DNA of 64,000 nt. Origin: Brugia malayi (Eukaryota > Nematoda > Chromadorea > Rhabditida > Onchocercidae). Below the pieces are notes generated by a model. It searched no databases and was not told the DNA's origin. It saw nothing but the letters and a program-made list of their open reading frames with translations. Below are positions 1 through 12,150 of this stretch, in pieces (positions within the stretch are counted from its first letter, which is position 1; every line of letters starts with the position of its first letter). The stretch is taken from NCBI RefSeq assembly GCF_000002995.4, contig NW_025062479.1, positions 16,612,721-16,676,720 of the forward strand. Direction: 5' to 3'. A program made the position numbers and the translations under genes.

Positions 1-3000
1 TTTATTCGTTTTTCAGTCATAAAATAGAACAGTTTAAAAATTCAAAAAAAAATTCTGTAATGCAATAATAATTTTTTGCAAATTGATTGTAGCATATTTC
101 AACAATACCAAATTCTGAAATGCAATCTTTCATATTGACTTAATAAATTATCATTTTTGTCTTGATCTTCATAAAGATGTTTTCAATATTATTCAAACGA
201 TTTAAGCCAATTTTCTCGTTTTATCTGCCTTATTTTGGTCTTATCCATTCCGGACCGTTCCATTTTCTCTTTCTTGTTCATTTCCAGATTCCTGTCTCGT
301 CTTGTCCATACGCGACTTTTCAATTCCCCCACTCTCAATATTTCCATTTCCCTATCTACCCTTATTACCCTGCTCTCTTCCATTTTTCTCTTTTGTTTGT
401 TCATTTTCAAGTACTCGTTTTTCTTTCCACCCGACCTGGACAATCTTTCTCGAGAAAAATATTTTCTCTCCCCTCTCTCTCTCCCTCTGTCGTACTCCTT
501 TTGGAAGACTGTAAAGCAAAAATTGTTTTAAAAATGCTTCTTCCCTTTTTATTTTGAACAATGTGAGGGAAATTCAACACAGTTACACATACATATAGCA
601 AATATCTCATCTTTGGTGGCATTTTCTATAGAAATGCAAATTGATCACTTACAATCTTCTTTTCCTTCTTTTTTCAACAAAGAGACTTCGTTCGTTCCTT
701 CCTTTCCTCCCCTTTCCCCCGCATATAGCGCCTTCTTTGCTTTTCCCTATTTCCTCCCCTTAAACCTCTTAAAATCAATCCCGTTCACACATATGTACAG
801 CTTTTAAAGCATTCCATCATTTGGCGAAAAAAATAGAAAAGGTTAATTGATCGAAAGGTTATTGATTATTCGTATCAAAGGTTATGCATTGACAATGATA
901 TCTCGCCTCCTTCTCTTTCTTCCAACCACTCTCATTTTTTAGAATAATTTGATATCAAATGTACCCCAAATTTTCTCTAAGTTTAATTGCACGATCGATT
1001 TAACCCTGAAACGAGCTGCAATGGATCTTCTCGCAGATTCAACCGTTGTTACAAATATAAATTCAATGGATTTAAGATTTTGATTTCTTTTAAAAAGAAT
1101 TCCACTTCATTATACTGACCATCTACCAATCTGTATGAATCGATGGAAGGTCAGATTTTAGAGGTCAAACCTTCCTTATATTCAATGATATGAAGTTATA
1201 AATGTCAAATTTAAGCGTTGTAAACTAACTAATTTAACTCATCACCATATATAAATTTGTAATTAAAATAAATGCAACTGGTAATGAATAAACCTTTTAA
1301 ACTCTATTTTTAAAATTTCAATGAAAAATATTCTTTTCTCCTCTTGTTTTCCAGAAGAAGTTTTCCCAAGTCATACTGAAAATCCCAACAAAGAAATAAC
1401 GTGTATCATGAAGATAGTAAGTGTAGAGTTTTGTCAGTGTCCACTTTTTTTTTTATTTTCCCCTCGTCCTCCCTCCGTTCTCTCTCTCTCTCTTTTGTCC
1501 TTTTTCATGAACAGAACTTTTCGCTTCATTTTTCTGCGGTCACATAAGAAAAGGATGAAAGGAGAACAAAATCATATTAAAAAAAGATGGAATGAAAGAT
1601 AATTCTCGTATTTCAATATTTCTTTGTTTGTTGTTATCACTGACTCATACTGCTATCGTTATTGTTATCATTGACTCATACTGTTACTGTCATCATTGGT
1701 TCATACTGTTATTATCAGTGATTCGTTATGTAATAACAATAAAAAATCAAAGAAAGAAGCCATCATATCGATTGTAATGATTATTCAAATGAGTGAATGA
1801 AGTGGCTGGTAGAAGTTACAAAGTACACTGACACAAAAGCGGGCGGGAAAGGACGCAATATTACATAGAACAACAGATCGGTGATAGAGAAGAAAGGACC
1901 AATTGAACTGAGGATGAATTCGTTTCTTTTACTTTCGTAATACCAAAATCGTCAAGGACAATGAGTTCTGACAATTACAATCAATAATTATAATAATATT
2001 TATTATTATTATCATTATTATTACTATTATTATTTTATACTATTTCCCACTGTATGTCAATACCTTCTTTTATTAAAGTAACACAAAACTTTTCTTGCTT
2101 CTTCCTATGATCAAAAAAAAAAAGGGAAAAGGAAGATAGGAATGATATTTAAATGATATACACATACTGTACAAAAAAGATGATTTAAAGACAGAAATAT
2201 ACTGGTACATGTCATCAAAGAGGACCGATATTGAAATAAACATTAATTCAATGTCATTAAAATTTATAATGCTTACTAAAGTTTACCATTTATTTTTTCT
2301 TTCTGTTTGTTATGAATTATAGAATAGAGAAATTCGATGATTCCGTGTAAGTGACATCACGTGTAATCGGAATACACTTATGGGTGGTTCGGCAATTTCA
2401 TAGAAATCAGTATTTTGATAAAAATGTAAAAATGATTTTTTAAAGAATTAACTTTATCTGGTATTGGCATTTCTTCCTCTCTACTTTCTTAGTGAGAAGA
2501 CAAACAAGAATTGCTCACAAGTTCATTTTTGAGACATATTTGATTGAGGTTTTGCACTTTCAAATTGACTAATTAGTTAATTGGGAAGTTGCTAAATAAA
2601 TTATTTGAGAAGTTAGTATTTGAAATGAAAAATTATTGCAAATAATGTTAGGAATGTAGAATGAAGTGATTTAATTCAAATTTAATTTACTAATTTAATT
2701 AGTAGTATAAAGAAATGAATGCAAAACATTGACGATGAGATATTAACGCTGGTAAACAACCTATATGCTATATGACATATGCTGAGCAATTTTTATGTGC
2801 AAAGATATAATTTCTAATAATTAAAACAAAACGAGAGAGGGAGAGAGAAGAGAAAGGAAGAGAGAGAGAAAAGAAATTGATAGATAGAAATGAAATCAAG
2901 AAGAAAATTTCAAAAATGCAATAAATGATATGAATAATATCGTCGTCCGTCTTCTCTTTTTTGTCTCTCTGAGGATATTGAAGGGATCTGAGAACCTCAT

Positions 3001-4229
3001 TATGGTAGAAATAATATTCTTAAAAAGCTTTTGAATTTGAAATGAAGAAAGAAAACAAAATGACGGGAGAAGTGAAAGAGGAATAAAGAAAAATTAAGGA
3101 AGGAAAAAAGAAGCAACAATTATGGGAGTTGAAAATGTGCTTTTTTGTTTTTATTAAATAACACACTTCCGGGAAATTGATTAAACTGTTGATGAGATAG
3201 AGAGAGAAGGAGAGAGAGAGAGGGAGAGAGAGGGAGGTAGAAATGGAAAAGTAATAATAAAGATTAGTGTTTTTGTCGGTAAATGATTTGGAAAAATACT
3301 GTTTGATGTGTGAAAAGGATAAGAGATTACTGCGCAATATAACTGATGACCCCTTTTTTCTTTTTTTTCTTCTTTTAATGTATTCTTTTTGGTGCTAATG
3401 CAACAATTGCGCCTTTTCTATTTTCGGCACCTTTTTTTTCTCACTTAAAAGTATTCAATCTATTAACAATTATGGGACACATAACAATTCCTTTTTTAAG
3501 TAATTCAGTATTTCATTTATTTCTACTTTCTTCCTTTTTGATTTCATGTAAAATGGCTAATTGTTAATTGCTCTTATTTTATTTGACTGAAAAAAGATGA
3601 AAGAATAAGTGTCTAACAGATTGGTAAGGGACAACAAAAAATTCCTCTCTTCTCTCTCTCTTTTTTTCTTTTGCAAGAGGAAGGAATAAGAGGATAGGAT
3701 ATATTATTTGGTGGAAATTGCCGGGAATCAATTCTTTCATGGAATAAAAAGGATGAGTGATAAGAAGTATAGGAGAGCATAATCAAATCTTATGCTGTGA
3801 TTGAATTCAGAGAGATATTCGAAGCATATCGAAAGAGAAGAATTTTTGAATTCTCTGATCTTTCCAAATGGAAAAAAAAATTTAACTTTTTGGGAAGGGG
3901 ATTTCATGTTTTAAACCATCTTTGAAAACAATAAGGTAAAATAAAAGTAAGAAAAAAAGTTTTAAAAAATTATTAATGAAATAATTAGACAAATGAGAAA
4001 ATGCGAAATGAAAAAAAAAATTCTTAAATTGTCGTTGCAATTATAATTTAATAACACATTTCTTCTCTTTTTAAAGTTTTTAAAAAAAACTTCAAGTCTG
4101 GAAGTTTGTCGGATAACTAACGAATATAAAAATAATAATTAATAATAATGGAAATAATAAGAATTTTCTTACTAAAATTTGTATTTGTATTTAACAGTGA
4201 TAAGTTACGAATGATAATGAAAATCATAC
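1..4229. other. AT-rich non-coding stretch
   Basis: No supportable gene. It holds strand-biased pyrimidine tracts (about 281-500 and 660-780), the minisatellite at 1641, and GA-rich tracts at 2830-2875 and 3200-3237. The long open frames at its left end are caused by the pyrimidine bias, which lacks stop codons. The missing last exon of the EGF gene may be here or outside the window. Confidence 0.6.
1641..1725. repeat. Short degenerate minisatellite
   Basis: Three tandem units of 22-31 nt share the core TGACTCATACTGTTA...ATCAT (starts at 1641, 1672 and about 1697), with partial sequence after. Confidence 0.7.
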
Positions 4230-7200
4230 CAATAGGACAAACACATATCGACAGTGATCCTCTTCGGAGACATTCGCCACCATTCAAGCAATCACAACGC
4301 TCCTCACATCGATCACCCATATACCCACCTGTACATCTGCAACAAATTAATTTATTTTGTTAATGATAAAAATTACTGATTAAAAGATAACATATTATTA
4401 AAATTTGCTCGTATTCAAATTGCGTTGTTTTTTGCACTAATATGAATCAGTTATGAGAGTAGTGATAGATTATTACAAATAGATTACTAAATTCGGTTGA
4501 TGAAACTACTTTTGGAAATTTCAAATGACATTAGATTTTCATCATTCTCATTCTCTTATTTAGTTAATGCTAAGTGATCCAATTTTTAGACGTTGAAAAA
4601 TGTGACATTATATTCATTTACTCTCAACTGGTATATTTTTATTTATTTGTAATTTCAAAAACCTTATACAAAAAAATTTTTAGAAAGAATATTAAATTTA
4701 TGGGACTATTCTTTTCAGAATCCTTAACACAGGTGTTTAAGATTAACTTCATTCAAAAAAGTAACCTCGGTGCGGGTGATAAATACATTAAGACTTTTTT
4801 GATGAAATATACCGCTCTTTCTTTACCCGATATATGGGTAATATTTTAAAGCATGACTATCTTTTCTAAAGTAAATATGTTCCTTTTCGAAAGGAAATAA
4901 TTTGAAAAGAAATAAACACAGGAAAATAAGCATAAGAAGATAGCATCCACAAATGATAATCCCCCACACTTTGAGAAATATTCGGGGAGGGGAAAATTCG
5001 GGCGGGATCTGGTGGGAATGATGATTGAGTTTTATCAATGATAGGAATCTCTCATCAGACGACCGACGACATCATATAATGATGACACGGCTGTGTACTA
5101 GTTGTGTAATGCCATCATTATGCAACCACATGAGGGCATGCATATAAAGCATAAACCATATGATTGATACCCATTTCATCATCCGTATTTATAAGATAGG
5201 CAAACAATGCTTGAATAGTTAATTCTATTTAAGGACGGTTATCCCCAAAAGATGCAAATAATGCAAAAGTATGGTATATCATTAATTAAGGGTTAGAATA
5301 AGAAAAAGGTGTGATTTGAATAAATCTCCCCATAATGTAAACAACCTTAACACCCGTATAAGATGACCCGTTTACAATACGAATGAACTGTCATCAAATG
5401 TTTGTTTCAGTTAATAAATATGTATTAAATGGACGTAAAATACGTGAATGATATTTTAAAATAAGATGGAACTGTCAGAAAACTTTATTGATTACTTATC
5501 ATTTTTGTTCATACATTTCGTTGGAAAAAAGAAAGTTTTTTTGCTCTTTTCTATTTTCCCCAATCAAAAACACATCACAAGGATGGTATGTCACACCTAT
5601 GCATACTCACACACGCACGCCCACACATATAGATATACACATCGATAGGTATGTGTAAATAGCTTTGGGGACAATGACAATAAATTCCAATGAAGAGCGC
5701 TTCATGTTAGCTGTCACTCACACTGATTGATGTTATTAGCAGTTTGGGAAAGAAATACATTGAAGTTGAAAGTCCGACCCAATGGTTACAGTTAAATTTA
5801 ACTGGCAAAGAATTCAAGTTTCAAATCAATGAAAAAAGTGGAAAAACGAAGTAAAATTAGGTGATCAATATTTTGTTGGCATTAACATTGATTTGATATT
5901 TAATTTATGAAGAAATGAAACCTAAATTAACATTTAAATATTAAATTTACATTAGGTCAAATTTAATCGAAATTAAATTTGAGAGGCTCATTGAGCCTAA
6001 ATTTGACCTTAATAAATAAGTAAATTCTCTCTAAATAAAGTGAATGTATACGGTTTTTTCTCAAACAGAATCAATTCTTTACTGGAAAAAATTTTCAAAT
6101 TTAAAAATTTAAGAGGTACTTAAAACTTCTTCGTGTCTGTTACTAAAGCAAAAAAAGCTCTAGATGGCAGTGAATCTTTTTTTTTTTTTCTTTCTTTGAT
6201 TATCCGTGTAACATAGCATCAAACATTGAAAATTGATCGAAAACCTACAATATTTAAAAATTTCTGAAATTCCAAATAACATGACAATATTTGTTAATAC
6301 ATTACTACCTTTATAGTATAAAACTGCCATTCTATCCATTAGATTTGTTGTCTTCACAATAAATTTCATTAATACTTTAACAAAAGCGATCGGCTTTACT
6401 TTGCTGATATTTCGAAATGATAGGAATGAAGGATGAATGAGAGAGAAAGAATAAAAGAAAACGATTGTTCGATTCGGTAAGAAGATAGTAAAAAAAGAAA
6501 ATCGGATTAAGGATATTGTTAAGTGACAGTAAATTATGTGACCATCCATCAGTAAAACAAAAAGGTCAAGGTAGCTTAGTACTACACCACTATTATGTTT
6601 AACATCGATAAGTATAGACAGCTTAATGAACCGTAAATCAGATGTTACGCATTCGGAATTAAAGGTTATTTTAATGAGCAAAAGTCATCATATCATTTGA
6701 TCAGTTTTTTCCAGTTCAAATTTAGTAAGAGATAGCATAAGATAAAATGAAAAGAATTTTTGAGTAATTAATTAGATTAAAATTATTCATGCTTTATGTG
6801 CAATTATATTAATCGATCAAATCATATTTAATCTTACCCAATTCTATCCTTTACTCCTCTTTATTCCATGCAAATTAAACTTATGAATATCGTTCGCATA
6901 ATAGAATTTTTTTTTAAATAAAAAAAAAAAAAAAAAAAATGAAACAAAAAGAAATTCGCCAATCAAAGTAAATATTAATAATTTATACGTATAATTAATT
7001 CTTCTCTTATACTGCTTTTTACAGCAGAAACTCCAACACGAATACACTACTTTCATGATTAGTTTGGCAATGTTTGAATAAAATAAATTGTTAGCCAATC
7101 AAAATTCATAGTGAACCAAAATTAATTATCACCTATTAATATCATTCATTTGATATCATAAATGATTGAAAGTTACTGACAAAATTTTATCATTGTAACA

Positions 7201-9142
7201 TTGAACACTTATTAGTCAAGTAATAATTAAACAATCAATTATTATCATCTTGTCCTATATTAGCTGATAAAGACTTAGTTATCAAATTTTGACAATAATA
7301 ATATGAGTAACACTATAAAATGACATGTCATTTTCATTTATGATAGTATATGAATATATGCTAATTAATAGTTTTATAATTAATGACCTTCACGGAGGAG
7401 GTAAAATGAATCGAATCCCAACAGTAAGTCACACGCACCAAAAAAGGAGGCAGGAGACTTCGCTGAGATTATAATCATTATAATACATCGTTATTGCGGT
7501 TAATACCTTATGGGGGAAAGTAAAGGCGGGGAAAACGGTGGCAGAGGGGACAGAACCCCCTGTTGGTTGCATGCAATGAATTGCTTAAAGCGTTATCACA
7601 CATAAACAGACAAGTTTTACGTTGAGTGACAAGGACGCCTCTTAACTTCTCACCACTAAATTACCTTATCTTGGGAAAATATTCTCCTTTGCCTGCCTTT
7701 CTTTCCACCGTAATTCATAGCTTTTACCCGAAATTGTTCATCTATTTAAAATTTATTGTTTGAAGAGATCACAAAAAGTTTGGTCGAAAAAATCATCACA
7801 ACAAATTCTTCACAATTTTGGGAAGCCTTATAAAAAGTTGACTAATTGTAGAAAATATTTTCGTATAAAGAAACAAACTTTCCTATTTTAGAGTTTAAAA
7901 AATTATCAAATATTAGTAAACTTACATGCATTTATGAACATTTGATGAAATTTGCATACAATATCCATCGTTACGACAAGATGCTCCATTACACCGACCT
8001 GAAAATTAAAAAATAAATTCCTTATCATATTATTTATGATTAAATGTCCCTTTTGGAATAAGTAGAAAATTCAAAAAATGAAAAAGCTATTATGTTTATT
8101 TCCCATATTTGTTTCAAATTTTTAAATGAATTTTAATTTTCAATATTTCCAAATATTAATTTCTTGTTTACACCTTTATTATTGTTATTAGTATATGCAT
8201 GAATTTCATAAATATTAAATTAAGACTGAAGTCGTGTTAATTAAATCAAAATTATCAGAGTTATAACAACCACTGACTATTTTATTCAGCTGCAACCATA
8301 ACGACTCAAATTTTCAGCTGATTTGTTGAAGGTGCAAATTTTCATGAATGTTATGGTAACGCTTAAGTAGGAAATGATGTTTGGATATTTGGAAAAGACG
8401 GTAATTAACATCATAAATGATATGGATGATTTATAGATGATTGATGGAAATTGATGATAAAGAGATTTGGAATGTGACTGGGAATGAAAGCTTTTAACTG
8501 TTTCCCCTAGCAATTATTATTCAATCATTCAACAAATTACATTTCACAATCGTGAAAAGAATGAAATTAATTTTTCCACTAATTTCACTTTTATTTTTTC
8601 TTATTTTATCTCTAATGACTGATGCAATTTTCTCCTTCTTCCTGAAGGAGAAAATTGCATCAGTTTTTTTTTTCGCAGTTTAATTATTCACTAACAAAAT
8701 AATTATTTCATTTATTCGCAAATTTTATTCCGGTAATTTTACAAACATAATTTTTGTCATAATGTTAATTTAAAAAATTTTAACTAATTTTAATTAACAC
8801 GTGTGAAAGTGGTATGTAAGTTGCTCATTACGCAACGTACGATGCTTAGAACAGTTGGATTCGTAATGTGCAAGAATGAAAAAAAAAAAAAAAAAATTCT
8901 GGAAGAAAGTGAACAATGAATGTGTATCGAGATAATTATCAAGGGAAGTAGATTAAATAATGATCAGCAATCGTTTCTCAAGAGAAAAAATTGTACATAA
9001 AGAAGTATTTGTTGGATGAAAGGTCAGCAAAAAAGAACCGTAAAACTAAACTGTAAAGCTAACCGGTTATGATAGCAGCATCGATTCCAATCCGGAAATA
9101 TGCGAGGATTGCACTAGCTGTTACAATAAACAGCAAATGCAT
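4230..9142 (-). CDS. Secreted protein with two EGF-like repeats (3' end not found)
   Basis: Three minus-strand exons join in phase: 9142-9064 (phase 1 out), 7998-7926 (phase 1 in, 2 out) and 4336-4230 (phase 2 in, 1 out). The first encodes a start and a hydrophobic stretch, MHLLFIVTASAILAYF, a likely signal peptide. The second and the start of the third make one full EGF-like module: C-x4-C-x5-C-x9-C-x1-C-x8-C. The third continues with a second module (CDCLNGGECLRRGSLSICVC) that breaks at CPIG, so its last cysteine must lie in a later exon. I could not identify that exon in 1-4229. Introns are about 1.1 and 3.6 kb. EGF repeats in secreted proteins serve as ligands or matrix contacts; nothing here fixes the role. 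Confidence is high for the EGF exons and moderate for the signal-peptide exon. Confidence 0.62.
5954..6009. repeat. Nested imperfect palindrome
   Basis: Outer arms AGGTCAAATTTA (5954-5965) and TAAATTTGACCT (5998-6009) pair over 12 bp. Inside lies a second palindrome, AGGCTCA-T-TGAGCCT (5984-5998). It is in the long second intron of the EGF gene. It could form a cruciform; no function is evident. Confidence 0.7.
8618..8673. other. Perfect 21-bp hairpin followed by ten Ts
   Basis: Arms 8618-8638 (ACTGATGCAATTTTCTCCTTC needs one base more than 20 to write in full, starting ACTGATGC) and 8644-8664 are exact reverse complements around the 5-nt loop TTCCT. A run of ten Ts (8664-8673) follows directly. 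It lies in the first intron of the EGF gene. It resembles a Pol III or intrinsic-terminator fold in shape, but in a nematode nucleus its role is unknown. Confidence 0.85.
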
Positions 9143-9797
9143 TGTAAGAGGCGTATTGAGAGTTCCTTCAAAACCTCTATTTTTTCTTCTTTTAGATTTA
9201 GAATTATGGCAAAAATGAATTTAAATATATGAGAAATTAAATATTCGTTCAAGAACGGTGCTAATTAGCAATCCAGTATTATTGTAGTAGAAAATGTTGT
9301 TGTTGTTTTTGCTATTATTGTTTCCGTTATTTGAGCATTCATCAAATAGCCCTGTAGAAATTGACATTGATTAAATCGAATTCTTATTTATCAATACAAC
9401 AGCACATAATATTAATGAAGGCGCATAGAAATGTCCACGCCATTACTACCGGATTGTAAGACAAAATTATTCATTAAATAATTTTCAAATAGCAAAAAAG
9501 AATTTTCCGAAATTTCTGATTTCTGAAACAAAAACTTTTCTGGAATAGAGCAGAAATATGTGTTATATAGCTTTCACATACACATAAACATACATGAAAA
9601 TTAGTAATTCTAGTATAATTAGATGCTAGTAAAGGAAACATATAAATGTGAGTGAAATCGCCGGAATGACAGCAACTTCAGGAAACAAAAAATGACAGGT
9701 AAAACATATATTAAGAGACAAGCATGCATGCCATCACCATCCATTTAAGGATAGATTAGATTGTGTTCTAAGAAATAACTCTGTCTAAGAGGGTGTG

Positions 9798-9798
<1 letters not shown>

Positions 9799-9828
<30 letters not shown>
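9799..9828. repeat. (TCTG)n microsatellite
   Basis: Seven or so TCTG units are followed by an imperfect GT/GC-rich run to about 9850. Open frames on both strands here are produced by the repeat. Confidence 0.92.
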
Positions 9829-12123
9829 GTATCTGCGTGCGTGTGCGTGTTGAATAGTGCGAGTAAATTGCAGTTTTGCAAGAGGAATAGGTCGAGCAAC
9901 ATGCAGCAAAAAGAACATCAACGACAGAAGAGCATCACAGATGGATGGATGGACTGGGACGAGGACGGGCGGGCGGGAGGAGGTGAGGGGTTGGTCCTCG
10001 GTCGGATGAAGACCGCCCCGACAACTGAAGGGCGAATAAATCATCGCTTTGCTGTAGTTGACTTTCATATTGTTTGTTAGTACTTGTAGAAATTTAATTT
10101 TTCAAAAAACGGAAAAGAATGCGAGGAGAAAGGAGAGAAAAACGGTGAAATCAAAAAAAGGAAAATTGACATTGCTTCTCTTTGATTGTTTAGCTTGTTA
10201 GAATTTGAAATTTCTTAAAAAATCTATGAAACCGTACTGATTGATCTGTTATATGTACCAATCAATGCACAAATCAGTTCGTTGTAAAATAATTGTTTCA
10301 AGAAGAAAAACGTCAATCTTTGAATTAAGAAAAGGTGGGAGCTATGATGAATGATTATTGTGATGAAATCAATTATCAGTAGTGAGTTTAAATGCTTACC
10401 TCGAAATGATAGGATGAATTTTATAATTTCAATTTATTAAACTTATCATTTAGGTGATAATTTTGATACTAATATGCTGTCCCGGAAAGATTTTAATTTT
10501 AGGCTTTGCGTTGATGTTCTAAGAAGTTTATTTCCAGGTTTTATGATTATTTTATGATCTGAAAGAATTTTTCCCACTTTGCTGATTATTAAGGATTTGC
10601 ACTGATTGACCATTGTGTCCGATCTACAAAAAGGCAAGCTCTAATATATTTTCTGGATATCTTTAAAAGCTTCAGCGGTGCGCTTCAGCCTTGTTTAACA
10701 AATGGTTTTGTTTATTTAAATCAGGAAATGGAAACTTTGATAATTTCAAAAAGTCCAATTTTTAAATAGCCATTGTGTTATGTTTAGCAAAACTGAATGT
10801 TCATTTATAATAAACTGTTTGTAACCAATCATTGAACAATTCAAGAAAATGTTAAGAACAAACGGATAACGATTTGTTCGCCTATGATTTGCTTTCATCA
10901 TTAATTAGAAATATGGAGGTAAAGTTTTTTTTACTGATTTTAAGTTTTTACTAATTAATTTTTTTGAGAGAAAAATTTAATAGTTTTGTTAAATTTCCAG
11001 AGAAATTGCAAATTGCTCTCTTTCCACTGAATGCTTCTTTAAAAATATTACAAACTTTCATTTTTTTTTCAAAAGAAAAAAATCAATAACATGCTTAGAA
11101 AGTAAGTTTCTAAAAAGTTGGACAAATTACGAAATATTTAGAGGTTAAAAAGAGGATAAAAATTGGAATATTACTTTTGAAAAACTTGATAAGCAACCTT
11201 TTTTTTTTTTATTTGATGGTTAAAATGTACCATAAAGTTTGATAGCATTATAACTTCAAATTTCAAATAAGACAAATGCTGTAATAGAACTGAAATATGA
11301 AAATGAAATAAAAGCTCGGACTGAAGAAATGAAACAAAAATTTAGTATAGAATGTTTAGAGTTTTGGTATTTTGTAGTAATATTAATGATGGATCGGCGC
11401 CATCCTGTGGAATCTTAATGAGCCACTGCTAATTGTTGCATCATCAGTGATGAGTACTAAAATATGTGTTTAATGAAAGTGAAAGTTGGACACTAAAATT
11501 AAGATAATAAGAAAGACGAATTTAATAATCCGAATTAAGGCGGAAAAGGTAATCTTTCGGAATTTTAGGGAATATTTGCATTAGTTAATGCGAAATTGAT
11601 GGTCAGTATAGTTTCAGAATTCTCTTCCACCAAATGTCCTAGACTGTATATATGGTAAACTAGCCATTTGGAAATAATTTTAAGTTTGACAAACGAATAA
11701 TAGCTATAAATCTTTCTATGATTATATAGCAAATTTTAAGTAGTGCACTATACTTTCCTAATTTCAGTATCAGTGGTTGATATCATATTACTTAAAAATA
11801 ATTTAAAAAACGACTGCAGTTATCAAAAGAATCCCATTTCATATATCTTTCTCATGTTTCTTGAATCATTCCGAATATGTTGAAATTGCGAAAATATATG
11901 TTAATAATGAATAAATGCATTCAATTGTTTAAATTCATTTCATGCAAAGTTTATTTATTATAGTTGGCATCGTTTAAGAGTTTCTTTTTTTTTTTTGAAG
12001 AGGAAATAAAGAAGAATTAAATTTATTTGACGGTAAAAATGAAAAATGGTGTCATCGATAGATGATGAGGTAGATTGGTGTCACCACCATGTTACCGTAT
12101 CCTTTGCATTTGTCAACTACATG

Positions 12124-12150
12124 ACAAACACACACACACACGCACACACA
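12124..12150. repeat. (CA)n microsatellite
   Basis: A CA dinucleotide run with one CG interruption. The overlapping minus-strand frames are low-complexity and not considered genes. Confidence 0.9.

Noticed and set aside
162..807. Overlapping open frames of up to 131 codons at the left end
   Set aside because: They fall in a strand-biased pyrimidine tract that lacks stop codons; composition is Phe/Ser/Pro-rich and several frames are open at once.
10446..10637. 63-codon minus frame with a segment (KILSDHKIIIKPGNKL) faintly like the linker of Penelope-like retroelements
   Set aside because: Too short and degenerate, no reverse transcriptase or endonuclease motif beside it.
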